A DNA stretch of 64,000 bases from Oceanobacillus sp. Castelsardo. GTDB taxonomy: Bacteria; Bacillota; Bacilli; Bacillales; Amphibacillaceae. The notes beneath the pieces are model-generated. The model was not told where the DNA came from and searched no databases. It worked only from the letters and a program-made list of their open reading frames with translations. Positions 19,149 to 27,831 of the stretch are shown in pieces (within the stretch, counting starts at the first letter, position 1; each line of letters starts with the position of its first letter). Both the position numbers and the translations under genes were made by a program. The stretch is taken from the NCBI RefSeq assembly GCF_001659985.1, contig NZ_LYCS01000001.1, positions 641,870 through 705,869 of the forward strand. The letters run 5' to 3'.

Positions 19149-19277
19149 CATTCAGTGGGGTGTTCTTCCATCCCCACCGAATGTTAGTTGAACTTATCAG
19201 GGCGCTACTGGCTGTTGTCCCTACCTGGATTTCTTGGTTTAACTCGATTTCTCAAAGTGGGGGCTTACAGCCAGTTA
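19149..19277 (+). repeat. Intergenic repeat family B, copy 2 (overlaps the rsmH stop)
   Basis: On the plus strand a hairpin CATTCAGTGGGG / CCCCACCGAATG (19149-19183) is followed by TTAGTTGAAC and a block bounded by TACTGGCTGT (19206-19215) and ACAGCCAGTTA (19267-19277). The order matches copy 1 at 14122-14296, which is on the other strand. The last bases of the block contain the rsmH stop codon (19275-19277). Confidence 0.65.
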
Positions 19278-20237
19278 AGACGTGATAAATTCTTCATTCC
19301 ATGGATTAACCTTTTCCACAACTCTTAGTTTCGCTGAACGTGATCTTCTATTCTCTTCTAATTCATCATTGCCCGCTATAATTGGTTTCCTAGTAATAAG
19401 TTTAAATGGAGCTTCGAATTCTTTCGGTATAATAGGTAAATTCCTAGGTGTCGGTTTCGGAGTACTCCATTTCTTAAACGCTTGTTTACACAACCTATCC
19501 TCTAATGAATGGAACGTAATAACTGCAATACGTCCCTCTATATCCACTACTTTTGCAGCCTGATAAATCGCACTGTTAAACGCTTCCAGCTCATCATTAA
19601 CCGCTATTCGCAAAGCTTGAAAAATCCTTTTCGCTGGATGACCACCTTTTCTCCGCGCTGGTGCAGGGATTGCATCTTTTATAATTTCAACTAGTTCATA
19701 TGTTGTTTCAATGGTTTTTATATTACGAGATTCCTCTATTTTACGAGCGATCTGTTTAGAAAACTTTTCTTCACCATAGCGAAAGAAAATAGAGACTAAT
19801 TGATTATAAGACCAATTATTAACAATATCATAAGCAGTAAGTTCAGCGGATTGATTCATTCTCATGTCTAACCTTGCATCTTGCTGATAACTGAACCCTC
19901 TATCTCCCCTGTCTAATTGGGGGGATGATACACCTAAATCAAATAAAATACCATCAACATGTTCGATGCGATGCTCTCTTAACTTTTCTTCCATTTCTCT
20001 GAAATTAGCATGGATGAATAATATTCTGTCTTGATATTTCTCTAATCGTTGTTTAGCAGCTTCTAAAGCATCCTGATCTTGATCAAATGCAATTAATAAG
20101 CCTTCCTCACTTAATTTTGATGCTATTTGTTCTGAATGGCCTCCGCCACCTAATGTACAATCTATGTATGTACCATTTTCTTTAATCGCTAACCCTTTAA
20201 TCGATTCATCTCTTAGTACACTATAATGTTCAAACAT
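19275..20237 (-). CDS. rsmH: 16S rRNA (cytosine(1402)-N(4))-methyltransferase RsmH (MraW)
   Basis: This 320-residue SAM-dependent methyltransferase carries the glycine-rich motif [14 protein letters not shown], then FDQDQDAL and [12 protein letters not shown], all standard for RsmH, which modifies C1402 of 16S rRNA. It follows mraZ with a 23-base gap, as in nearly all dcw clusters. Its 3' end borders a family B repeat that supplies the stop codon, so the last residues could have been changed by that insertion. Confidence 0.96.
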   Translation of the reverse strand: MFEHYSVLRDESIKGLAIKENGTYIDCTLGGGGHSEQIASKLSEEGLLIAFDQDQDALEAAKQRLEKYQDRILFIHANFREMEEKLREHRIEHVDGILFDLGVSSPQLDRGDRGFSYQQDARLDMRMNQSAELTAYDIVNNWSYNQLVSIFFRYGEEKFSKQIARKIEESRNIKTIETTYELVEIIKDAIPAPARRKGGHPAKRIFQALRIAVNDELEAFNSAIYQAAKVVDIEGRIAVITFHSLEDRLCKQAFKKWSTPKPTPRNLPIIPKEFEAPFKLITRKPIIAGNDELEENRRSRSAKLRVVEKVNPWNEEFITS

Positions 20238-20260
20238 AGTAACCCCCGCTTTTTTTAAAC

Positions 20261-20692
20261 TTAGATATCAAAGTCCATAAGATTTTCGGCTATTTCACCA
20301 AATGATTCTTCGGAATTAGTAACATATTCTTCCCAATTATCATTTGACCAAAATTCAATACGGTTTGATACGCCTATGACTACACATTCCTTTTCTAAGG
20401 TTGCATATTTCCGTAAAGACTGTGGAATGTTTATTCTTCCCTGTTTATCAACTTCGCATTCAACCGCACCAGAAAAGAAAAAACGAGTGAAAGCCCTAGC
20501 ATCTTTTTTTGTTAATGGGAGTTTTTTTAACTTTTCTTCCAAAACCTTCCATTCTTCCATAGGGTACGCAAATAAACATTTATCAAGTCCACGGGTTACA
20601 ACAAACGATTCTCCAAGATCCTCACGGAATTTAGATGGGACGATAATTCTCCCTTTTGGATCGATGTTATGTTGGAATTCACCCATGAACAT
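20261..20692 (-). CDS. mraZ: Transcriptional regulator MraZ
   Basis: This 143-residue protein has two SpoVT/AbrB-like domains, the first beginning [19 protein letters not shown] and the second with [15 protein letters not shown]. MraZ is the first gene of the dcw cluster and binds repeats in its own promoter. Three TGTGG repeats spaced exactly 10 bases apart are upstream (20726-20750). The ATG at 20692 follows GTGGGGCG. Confidence 0.96.
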   Translation of the reverse strand: MFMGEFQHNIDPKGRIIVPSKFREDLGESFVVTRGLDKCLFAYPMEEWKVLEEKLKKLPLTKKDARAFTRFFFSGAVECEVDKQGRINIPQSLRKYATLEKECVVIGVSNRIEFWSNDNWEEYVTNSEESFGEIAENLMDFDI

Positions 20693-20725
20693 ATAGTACG
20701 CCCCACTTTCTTATTTTTCATATTA

Positions 20726-20750
20726 CCACATCCCCCCACAATTCACCACA
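20726..20750 (-). promoter_or_regulatory. Predicted MraZ operator: three TGTGG repeats at 10-base period
   Basis: On the minus strand TGTGG begins at 20750, 20740 and 20730, so three half-sites lie on one face of the helix about 35-60 bases before mraZ. MraZ proteins are known to bind short GTGG/TGGG direct repeats with about 10-base spacing in their own promoters. The core promoter was not resolved. Confidence 0.65.
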
Positions 20751-20809
20751 TAATTTCTATAAAATCATAAAGATTTTTTTTCCTTCTTGTTATTGCAGAT
20801 AAATCAACA

Positions 20810-20847
20810 ATAAAAAAGCCTGCCATTTCAATAAATGACAGGGCTTA
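20810..20847 (-). terminator. Rho-independent terminator of bshC
   Basis: On the minus strand AAGCCCTGTCATTT pairs with AAATGGCAGGCTT (one bulge, one wobble) and is followed by TTTTTATT. It separates bshC from the dcw cluster. Confidence 0.8.
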
Positions 20848-20893
20848 AGTGATTTTTATAGTTTTAGTGGTGGATAGTGGGGGGATTTTCCCA

Positions 20894-22510
20894 CTATAGG
20901 TAAACTAAGTAATGATCATTTGAAAAAGAATAGGGATTGTCTATTGTTTTCTTAATAAAATCTGCACCAAACTTATTTATAAACGGTAGCGGATTCCAAA
21001 TACGTTCCTGTAAACCATCCGGATAAAGATTCACCTTAATCAAATCCATTTCCGTAAGTTCTTTATTATATTTTTCTTCAATCGCTTTTACCATTCTACC
21101 CTCTATAAACGAAATCTCTTTCTGTAAATAATAAAGATTTTTATCTGCCAGATCTCCAATATCTGCCCGAATTTCTTTTGCTAAGTCCCTTAGGGGTTTA
21201 TGTGCCTTTTCTATTGTCTCTTTCATTTCCACCGCTAACTCATGAATGGGAGGTTTTGTTTTCGAATTAATCCAGTTCCTCTTATAATCTTGTATTCCAT
21301 TATTCACCACTTCTTCAGTAGTAATAGTTAAACGCCCCATCAGTTTGCTTACTTTAGATTCAATATAAGTAAATGATAACCGCGGAAATATGGGTGGCAT
21401 TTTAATTCCGAAAACATGGAATACTGGTTTTAGCGCTGACCAGTAACTAATTTCCCCGGGACCACCGATAAATGCTAAAGATGGAAATAGTAGTTCTTGC
21501 ATAAGTGGTCTTGTCACGACATTATTGCTTAGTTTTTCTGGTTGGTTATTCGCTATAGTAATTAATTCCTTGGTTGTTAATTCAACTTCACCTTGTTTTC
21601 CGTTCCAACCACCATTTTCATTTCGGTATAATAATATTCGTTCTTTATTATGGTGATAAAATAGATTTCCACTATTCAAATCCGCTTCCAAAGGTACTTG
21701 ATAATCATTTTTTCTTAATTTATTAAGTATTTCATTGACCCCACTACTAATCTCCCGCTGTTTTAGAATCATTTGTTCAAAATATTCTTTTTCTAGATTT
21801 CGAACTAATGGGTGATGCGAATCAATCAATACAAGACCTTCATCTGGAAATAGTTTAAATATTAATCGAGCAAAGAAATCTGTATAAGTTTCTGATTGTT
21901 CTAGACAAAGTAAAATTGAATGATATAAGTCTTTCGTATTTTCCGTTTCCTCTAAATAAGAAAACACTTTATCCAACCAATCGCGAATTATGTTTTTCTC
22001 CAATTGTATTTCTGACACAGAGCTTTTATTTATATTTTCTTGTCCTACTTTTAATTTTCTTAAGCGGGATTTCTCCTGCATAAATATATGATTAATTTCG
22101 TCAAAATCATGATCTTCTCCAGCTATCCAAAATACAGGTATTACTGGTATGTTTAATTTCTCTTCCTGTTGTTTAGCCAACTGTAGAACAGAGATTACTT
22201 TATTAATAGTGTACATTGGACCGGTTAATAACCCAGCTTGTTGTCCTGCTATAACTACAACACTATCTTCATTTGAAAAACGATCAATATTATGTAAAGT
22301 GGAATTTGGTGCATCCCAACCTTTATTTAGTTTATGTAAAACTTCTTGCAAGGATTCTCTTTGAAAAATTCGTTCGTGTAAATCCTTCACCCTACCTTCC
22401 AAATCTCCACTTGGAATGTAATCAAAGAAATCCATAATTTCTTCTTTTTCCAATCGATAATCAGAAATTAACTTATTCTGATTTTCCAGTTTTATTGGAT
22501 GTATCCGCAT
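20894..22510 (-). CDS. bshC: Bacillithiol biosynthesis cysteine-adding enzyme BshC
   Basis: This 538-residue protein of the YllA/BshC family adds cysteine to glucosamine-malate in the last step of bacillithiol synthesis. Recognisable segments are VVIAGQQAGLLTGPMYTINK, PVFWIAGEDHDFDEINH and the long helical C-terminal coiled-coil. The length matches the family (about 540). The position next to mraZ is conserved in Bacillaceae. The ATG at 22510 follows AAAAGGAG. Confidence 0.95.
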   Translation of the reverse strand: MRIHPIKLENQNKLISDYRLEKEEIMDFFDYIPSGDLEGRVKDLHERIFQRESLQEVLHKLNKGWDAPNSTLHNIDRFSNEDSVVVIAGQQAGLLTGPMYTINKVISVLQLAKQQEEKLNIPVIPVFWIAGEDHDFDEINHIFMQEKSRLRKLKVGQENINKSSVSEIQLEKNIIRDWLDKVFSYLEETENTKDLYHSILLCLEQSETYTDFFARLIFKLFPDEGLVLIDSHHPLVRNLEKEYFEQMILKQREISSGVNEILNKLRKNDYQVPLEADLNSGNLFYHHNKERILLYRNENGGWNGKQGEVELTTKELITIANNQPEKLSNNVVTRPLMQELLFPSLAFIGGPGEISYWSALKPVFHVFGIKMPPIFPRLSFTYIESKVSKLMGRLTITTEEVVNNGIQDYKRNWINSKTKPPIHELAVEMKETIEKAHKPLRDLAKEIRADIGDLADKNLYYLQKEISFIEGRMVKAIEEKYNKELTEMDLIKVNLYPDGLQERIWNPLPFINKFGADFIKKTIDNPYSFSNDHYLVYL

Positions 22511-22622
22511 AGATTATTGTTCTCCTTTTCGAGTTAGTCCACTTCATACATTCTACCTAATTTTTATCTCTTTTTCATTTAATCTGTTTTATAAAGTACA
22601 GTCTCATGAAACTTTATCATTA

Positions 22623-23006
22623 TCATACAATTTCCATTATTATTCCAATAATACTAAAAGTAACATATAAGATAAAAAATAAAAGGAAACAAATCTTCCA
22701 TAAAATCTTGAATGCTTTTTTTATTTCAATATCGACATTTGCTTTCCATTGATAAAAGATAATAACAGCCAATACAAAAAGCATAAAAATAAGTATAAAT
22801 CCTGTAATAGAAGTATTAAAAAGATATTGAATAAGAATAATCGTGGATATTATATAGAAAATTGTTGACCAATTAACTGCTATATGAACAGCCTTTTTAG
22901 ATGATCGGCTTAACTTTAGAACAATGATGTATACAATAACAGTAGCAATAATCGGAACCATAATAAAGAAGGACAGTAAATATATAATAAAATTAATAAA
23001 AATCAC
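22623..23006 (-). CDS. Small four-helix membrane protein, DUF3397 family
   Basis: This protein of about 127 residues has four predicted membrane helices, with a basic loop (VLKLSRSSKKAVHIAVNW) after the first and a charged loop (WKANVDIEIKKAFKILWK) before the last. It resembles DUF3397 proteins found beside bshC in Bacillaceae. No function is known. The start is uncertain: the only GTG (23006) lies inside the likely AGAGGGTG ribosome site, and the next Met is at residue 16. Confidence 0.6.
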   Translation of the reverse strand: MIFINFIIYLLSFFIMVPIIATVIVYIIVLKLSRSSKKAVHIAVNWSTIFYIISTIILIQYLFNTSITGFILIFMLFVLAVIIFYQWKANVDIEIKKAFKILWKICFLLFFILYVTFSIIGIIMEIV

Positions 23007-23311
23007 CCTCTATTCCATTAAACAAAATCCAGTTAAGACATACGTAACGTTTATTTCAACAACCCGATAATACTTTATCATAAAAGTAAAGAAAATAAAG
23101 CATTTATATTAACAGTACGGTCATTTAATGAATTTACATATAATTAATTTTATTTAAAAATTAACACTTTTATATTATAATAAAATTATTGGATTAGATA
23201 AAGAACTCATACAATTTTGTACTTGTAGGAATGAAGTCTATACCAGTTTCGTTATGTAAACACTATCATTATTTTTGATCTTATAGAACATGACCGGGAG
23301 AGTGAAGTTTT
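23007..23311. other. AT-rich intergenic region, no gene seen
   Basis: This gap lies between the divergent DUF3397 gene and ylbP. I found no ORF, hairpin or repeat. It must hold the divergent promoters; TATAAT-like strings occur near 23170-23185 but without a well-spaced -35. panE, found here in B. subtilis, is absent. Confidence 0.5.
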
Positions 23312-23794
23312 ATGGAAAATATTAAAGTGGAACGTTTATTAATCAATTACAAGACACTTGACATGTTTAAACGGTTCAAAGCATATGGAAATCAAGAGTT
23401 ATCCATGCACGAGGAATTACAAAATAATTTTATAGAAAACAATATTGTGTCACCTTTTTATGGCATTTACTATGCGAATAATCTTGCAGCCAGAATGTGT
23501 CTATATGAAATGAACAAACAATATGACTACTATTTTGAACCACCGCAGGATTATCTTACACTTTGGAAATTGGAAGTACTTCCAGACTATAGAAAAAAGG
23601 GTTATGGTAAAGCTTTAGTTGAATTTGCTAAAAGCTTTCAATTACCAATAAAAACAAACCCATTAATTAATTCCCAAGGTTTTTGGGAGAAGATGGGTTT
23701 TCAAAAAGCACACTATGACATGCAACGTGACTTAGGTGAGAATCCACTAATCTGGTTACCAGATGGAGTTAAAGAAAAAGAAACCGAAAATTAA
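23312..23794 (+). CDS. ylbP: GNAT-family N-acetyltransferase YlbP
   Basis: This 160-residue GNAT protein has LWKLEVLPDYRKKGYGKAL, where the RxxGxG/A segment is the acetyl-CoA pyrophosphate loop, and FWEKMGF near the C-terminus. Sequence and position beside rsfA match YlbP of B. subtilis. The acetyl acceptor is unknown. A strong terminator follows at once, and then copy 1 of repeat family A. Confidence 0.85.
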   Translation: MENIKVERLLINYKTLDMFKRFKAYGNQELSMHEELQNNFIENNIVSPFYGIYYANNLAARMCLYEMNKQYDYYFEPPQDYLTLWKLEVLPDYRKKGYGKALVEFAKSFQLPIKTNPLINSQGFWEKMGFQKAHYDMQRDLGENPLIWLPDGVKEKETEN

Positions 23795-23797
23795 TTT

Positions 23798-23833
23798 TTA
23801 AGACATGAATGTAAACCCATTCATGTCTTAATT
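23798..23833 (+). terminator. Rho-independent terminator of ylbP
   Basis: AAGACATGAAT and ATTCATGTCTT form an 11-bp stem with an 8-base loop, followed by AATTTATTTT. It lies just after the ylbP stop. Confidence 0.85.
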
Positions 23834-23835
23834 TA

Positions 23836-24045
23836 TTTTAAGTAAGATAATATAAAATTTTAACGCTGGGTTTGATTTCTTTTTAGGAAAGGCCACGTCC
23901 AGCTTCAGTGCCCAGCAACTAGCAAACTTCACACTCCTCCACTACGATAAGTCAACATCGGCTCGTACCCTCGCCATGTTTCCTTTATCTCATTGCGGAG
24001 CGCTCCAGTTTGTACGTTGCTAAACGGGCACTTACGCTTTTGTTC
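23836..24045 (+). repeat. Structured intergenic repeat family A, copy 1
   Basis: The nested arms are GTGCCC-AGCAAC (23908-23919) with GTTGCT-AAAC-GGGCAC (24016-24031), then CAAACT with AGTTTG inside. A central hairpin block around GATAAGTCAACATCG ... TTTATC is present. It ends ACTTACGCTTTTGTTC. It lies between the convergent genes ylbP and rsfA, in ylbP orientation, just after the ylbP terminator. Confidence 0.75.
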
Positions 24046-24052
24046 TATATAT

Positions 24053-24532
24053 TCATATTTTATTATTTTTAAACGTATTAACTTCAGAAATGATCTTTCC
24101 AAATTGGATAAATGTTTCCTCATAGCGTTTAAGATATTCTTTTAGTTGTCTATTTTCATTTTCTAACTGTGTAACAATCTCCTCATGTTTTTCTTTTGTG
24201 AAATTATCCTCCGTTTGGAAATTCTCTTTCATTTTTTCTAACAACAAAATAGCTGTTTCGATTGTATCCGTTTCACCCGTGTTAGCTGTTGAAACATCTT
24301 TCTTTGAACCATTTTTTCTTTCTTCCTTAGCATGTTCAATCGCCTCATGATATTGCTTACGAATCGTCGCGTTCCACCTGAACCCGCATGCTGCAGGTGT
24401 ACGCGATAATTGATAAGATACCTCTTTAAAAGCTTCTAGTTGCGTTTTACCTTCCCTAATATAACGAAGTACAGTTTCTGCTAAAATAATATCTTCATTA
24501 TTTGTCCATGCATCTTGACGTGTATCGTTCAT
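24053..24532 (-). CDS. rsfA: Prespore-specific regulator RsfA (YlbO)
   Basis: This protein of about 159 residues has an N-terminal Myb/SANT-like DNA-binding domain ([19 protein letters not shown] ... [13 protein letters not shown]) and a C-terminal coiled-coil ([19 protein letters not shown]). It is the RsfA family, which modulates sigma-F-dependent genes in the forespore. The start is the ATG at 24532 behind AAGGAGGGG. A weak sigma-F/G -10-like GCATACATTT lies upstream at 24569-24560 without a convincing -35. Confidence 0.88.
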   Translation of the reverse strand: MNDTRQDAWTNNEDIILAETVLRYIREGKTQLEAFKEVSYQLSRTPAACGFRWNATIRKQYHEAIEHAKEERKNGSKKDVSTANTGETDTIETAILLLEKMKENFQTEDNFTKEKHEEIVTQLENENRQLKEYLKRYEETFIQFGKIISEVNTFKNNKI

Positions 24533-24600
24533 AACACCCCTCCTTATTTCTTTGCTATAAAATGTATGCAAAAAATAGGAGTACTAGAATAACTGTTTGC

Positions 24601-25353
24601 TTATTTACGTAATAAAAATTTCTCAATAGCTTGTTTATGCTCTTCAGAACCCCATAAATTAGCGGTCCGTTTAACTTCTTCCGTCATTTCAAAAAATAAA
24701 TTATGATTAGTCCAGCTTTTTATATATTGGGCTTTTAGCAACCCCATTTGTCGATAGGATTTGGAAATGTAGTCCTTTAATAGGACTTCCATATCTTCTA
24801 TTTCATTTTCACTTACTACTCTATTGATCCATCCTTTCGTCTCTAAAGATTGGCTATCTAATACCTTCGCTTCGGTTAACCATTCTAGCGCAAATGACGA
24901 GGGAACTTTGTTATACAATAGGGTTCCTCCTCCCCATCCAGGCAAAATACCTAAATTCGCTTGAACAAATCCAAATTTCGTATTTTCTCTCGCAATCCGA
25001 ATATCGCAAGCAGTAGCTAGTTCACATCCCCCACCCAAAGCATTTCCATTTAATAGTGCAATAACAGGGACAGGAAATAAAGCAATTTTGTATAATATTT
25101 CCTTCATAGGGGTTAACCTTAAATAAGCTTCTTCCGGACTTAAGTTACCGTGAAGGTAGGTTAAATCACCACCTGCACAGAACATCTTATTACCCTTACA
25201 TGTTAAAACTAAAAATTTAATTTCTTCCTTTTTCGCATTATCAAGTATGGTACCAATCATTGCTCCCATTTCCTTTGATATAGCATTTCTTTTCTCCGGT
25301 CTATTAAGATAGATTACACCATAATCTTTCTTTTTTTGATATTCCACAATCAT
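24601..25353 (-). CDS. Enoyl-CoA hydratase/isomerase (crotonase) family protein
   Basis: This 250-residue crotonase-fold protein has FCAGGDLTYLHGN (oxyanion hole) and NGNALGGGCELATACD, which includes the first catalytic Glu of hydratases. The second Glu, normally in a PE..LG..PG motif, is missing: the segment reads FGFVQANLGILPGWGGG. The enzyme may therefore not be a true hydratase; isomerase or acyl-CoA decarboxylase activity is possible. Its function is unassigned. It is probably transcribed singly, with a repeat in the upstream gap. Confidence 0.8.
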   Translation of the reverse strand: MIVEYQKKKDYGVIYLNRPEKRNAISKEMGAMIGTILDNAKKEEIKFLVLTCKGNKMFCAGGDLTYLHGNLSPEEAYLRLTPMKEILYKIALFPVPVIALLNGNALGGGCELATACDIRIARENTKFGFVQANLGILPGWGGGTLLYNKVPSSFALEWLTEAKVLDSQSLETKGWINRVVSENEIEDMEVLLKDYISKSYRQMGLLKAQYIKSWTNHNLFFEMTEEVKRTANLWGSEEHKQAIEKFLLRK

Positions 25354-25446
25354 ATATATATATCCCCCAAAACAAAGAATATTTATTATGTTTAGAATAC
25401 CATATAATGTGAAACTTATTTAAAGGAAGTTTTGAGCCATATACAA

Positions 25447-25606
25447 ATTCACAAAGAACAAAGGCGCAAGCGCCCGTTTAGTGACGTATAGACTGGACTG
25501 AGCCGTAGGAGGTAAAGGAAGTCTACTAGTCACTGGGCGCCGGAACCGGATGTGGCTATTTCGGTATCTAAGTTATCCATAGCCATACAAATTTTATAAT
25601 TTCCTA
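25447..25606 (-). repeat. Structured intergenic repeat family A, copy 2 (short form)
   Basis: On the minus strand the arms are GCGCCC-AGTGAC (25540-25529) with GTCACT-AAAC-GGGCGC (25485-25470), then TAGACT with AGTCTA. It lacks the central hairpin block of copies 1 and 3. It ends GGCGCTTGCGCCTTTGTT. It follows the rpmF terminator in rpmF orientation and starts with a TCTAGGAAATTATAAAATTT leader shared with copy 4. Confidence 0.75.
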
Positions 25607-25612
25607 GAGAAT

Positions 25613-25645
25613 AAAAAAACAGACCACCAACGTGATCTGTTTTTA
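25613..25645 (-). terminator. Rho-independent terminator of ylbN-rpmF
   Basis: On the minus strand AAAAACAGATCAC pairs with GTGGTCTGTTTTT (one mismatch) around a short loop, followed by TTTATT. It lies 5 bases past the rpmF stop. Confidence 0.8.
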
Positions 25646-25649
25646 TCGT

Positions 25650-25823
25650 TTAGCTATTAACAACATCTTTTCCATCATAATGTCCACAAGATTTGCAAAC
25701 ATGATGAGGTTTTGTTAATTCACCACAATTTGAGCATTCTACCATGCCAGGTACGTGTAATTTTTTATGAGTACGACGTTGATTCTTCACCTTTTTAGAA
25801 GTTCTTCTTTTAGGTACTGCCAT
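25650..25823 (-). CDS. rpmF: Large ribosomal subunit protein bL32
   Basis: This 57-residue protein was translated directly: it begins [20 protein letters not shown] and has a zinc ribbon formed by Cys30, Cys33, Cys43 and Cys46 (CSNCG and CKSCG). This is the zinc-binding form of L32. The ATG at 25823 follows GGAGGTG. It forms a two-gene operon with ylbN just upstream, as in most bacteria. Confidence 0.97.
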   Translation of the reverse strand: MAVPKRRTSKKVKNQRRTHKKLHVPGMVECSNCGELTKPHHVCKSCGHYDGKDVVNS

Positions 25824-25853
25824 GACTTACACCTCCTTTAACGGAAAAAGAAA

Positions 25854-26381
25854 TTAATTTTCTTTCGTTTTTTTATCAAGTAATGATTGCAATTTTTGAA
25901 AACGTGGATCAACCTTACTTTTCTTATCATCTTCCGAGAGAAAATCCCATCCTTCTCCACTTAAAGAAGAATCATCTACTTCTTGATCAGAAAACACCCT
26001 AAATGGGGTTTCTAGCAAGATATTCTCCTTTATATACGGAGTCAAATCAATCAACTCTCCGGTAACTGGATGGATTTCCAATTCTTCGTCTTCTGCACTA
26101 ATATATGAGGATGTTGTAAAAATTTCCCTTGCCTTTATATTAAAAGGATAGGTAACATCGACTAATGTACGAGCATCAGGCAAGATCATTTCTCCCTCTA
26201 TCCTAAAGGTAAAAATGTACTCTTCCCCACCACTTCTCACACATTCTCCATAGACATGAACAGAATCAATATTTCGTATGTCATTATTCATTGTTTTAAG
26301 TTCGGAAACATCCACATGATCATCAAATGTGAAAGGTTTTTGATTCGCGTGTTTTCTAATTTCACCTAAAGTAAATTTCAT
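25854..26381 (-). CDS. ylbN: DUF177 (YceD-family) protein YlbN
   Basis: This DUF177 protein of about 175 residues begins MKFTLGEIRKHANQKPFTFD and has VYGECVRSGGEEYIFTFRIEG and DLTPYIKENILLETPFRVF typical of the family. DUF177 proteins are nearly always encoded beside rpmF, and relatives have been linked to 23S rRNA maturation; the role here is inferred. The start is the ATG at 26381; the GTG at 26390 overlaps the GAGGTG ribosome site. Confidence 0.88.
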   Translation of the reverse strand: MKFTLGEIRKHANQKPFTFDDHVDVSELKTMNNDIRNIDSVHVYGECVRSGGEEYIFTFRIEGEMILPDARTLVDVTYPFNIKAREIFTTSSYISAEDEELEIHPVTGELIDLTPYIKENILLETPFRVFSDQEVDDSSLSGEGWDFLSEDDKKSKVDPRFQKLQSLLDKKTKEN

Positions 26382-26586
26382 TTTTTTCACCTCAAGGCAA
26401 CAAGAGTAATTTTAAAAGAAAAAAGGGAATTTGTCAATAAGTTTTTCTTTACACCATCCATATTATTCCCTATTTAAAATGGATGTAATCACTTCACTTT
26501 TTTAGAAATAACAAATAAGAGAGCAAAGATGCGTTAATGAATTTTTTTTGTTACAATGTTTATCAAAATATTTGGGAGTGGAATGA

Positions 26587-27804
26587 ATGAAAGCTTGTGG
26601 TCTAATTGTTGAATACAACCCCTTTCATAACGGTCATGTCTATCACATGAATCAAGCAAAAAAAATAACGAAAGCCGACTGTATGATTACTATAATGAGT
26701 GGTTCTTTTCTTCAGCGTGGAGAACCTGCGATTATTGACAAATTTCATCGAACAAAAGCTGCTCTACGAACCGGGATTGATATCGTCATCGAACTTCCTT
26801 ATGTCTACGCTGTACAGAATAGTGACATTTTTGCGAGTGGTGCGGTACAAATACTAAATCAGATAGGTGTTTCTACTATTTGTTTTGGAAGTGAATCTGG
26901 TAATGTATCCTATTTTATAAAAGGCTATGAAAACTATAAGGAAAAAGAACCACTATTTAAACAGGAACTAAAATTCGGCCTGGCAGCTGGGCTATCATTT
27001 CCAGAAGCTAGTAAATTAGCTTATCAACGTATTGGTTTAACAACTGATGCGTTGGATTTAGCGCGGCCAAATAATATTTTAGGATTTAGTTATGTAAAAG
27101 CCATTATGGATCAGAATCTGGCTATCAAACCATTCACTATTCAACGAACAAAAAATGACTTTCATGATCAAGTAATTACCGATAAAATCGCCAGTGCTAC
27201 TAGTATACGAAAGAATCTTATAGAAAACAATGAAATCGACCTTTCTGTTAAAGATACAATGCCTAAAGCAACAATCGAACAACTTCATCTATATAAGGAA
27301 AGTTCTGGTTTATGGCATACTTGGGAACATTACTTCCAACTTCTACAATACCGGGTTCTAACTATGTCATTGGAAGAATTAAGAGAAATCCATGGTGTCA
27401 ATGAAGGCATAGAGCACCGCATTATAAAAACAGCTACTAAGGCTTCCTCTATTCATCATTGGATTGAGTTAATTAAAACTAAACGCTATACATGGACCAG
27501 AATTCAGCGGATTTTTACACATATTTTAACAAATACGACAAAAAAAGAAGTACAAAGGTCCTTAAATAACCCTCCCCCTTATATCCGAATTCTTGGATTA
27601 TCTAAGAACGGACAAGCTTATTTAAATAAGAAAAGAAAAGAAATCACTGCGCCAATTATTTTCGGATTAAAAAGAAATACAAATCCTATGCTCGTAATGG
27701 AGGAAAGAGCTACAAAAGCCTATTATAGTGTTTTAAACCCAAATACTCGAAACCGGTTGTTCCACCAAGAAATTACTGGACCAATTATTTCCCATAAAAA
27801 GTAG
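26587..27804 (+). CDS. tmcAL: tRNA(Met) cytidine acetate ligase TmcAL (YlbM)
   Basis: This 405-residue nucleotidyltransferase-like protein starts MKACGLIVEYNPFHNGHVYH, containing the HIGH-like nucleotide motif, with FGSESGN and SATSIRKNL further on. TmcAL uses ATP and acetate to make N4-acetylcytidine at the wobble base of elongator tRNA-Met. It is monocistronic and diverges from ylbN-rpmF. Its last codons form part of a bidirectional terminator shared with ylbL. Confidence 0.93.
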   Translation: MKACGLIVEYNPFHNGHVYHMNQAKKITKADCMITIMSGSFLQRGEPAIIDKFHRTKAALRTGIDIVIELPYVYAVQNSDIFASGAVQILNQIGVSTICFGSESGNVSYFIKGYENYKEKEPLFKQELKFGLAAGLSFPEASKLAYQRIGLTTDALDLARPNNILGFSYVKAIMDQNLAIKPFTIQRTKNDFHDQVITDKIASATSIRKNLIENNEIDLSVKDTMPKATIEQLHLYKESSGLWHTWEHYFQLLQYRVLTMSLEELREIHGVNEGIEHRIIKTATKASSIHHWIELIKTKRYTWTRIQRIFTHILTNTTKKEVQRSLNNPPPYIRILGLSKNGQAYLNKKRKEITAPIIFGLKRNTNPMLVMEERATKAYYSVLNPNTRNRLFHQEITGPIISHKK

Positions 27805-27831
27805 GCTAACTGTTACGTTAGCCTACTTTTT
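27796..27831. terminator. Bidirectional terminator shared by tmcAL and ylbL
   Basis: AAAAAGTAGGCTAAC and GTTAGCCTACTTTTT form a perfect 15-bp stem with a 6-base loop. T tracts are present on both strands. It overlaps the 3' ends of both coding regions. Confidence 0.9.
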
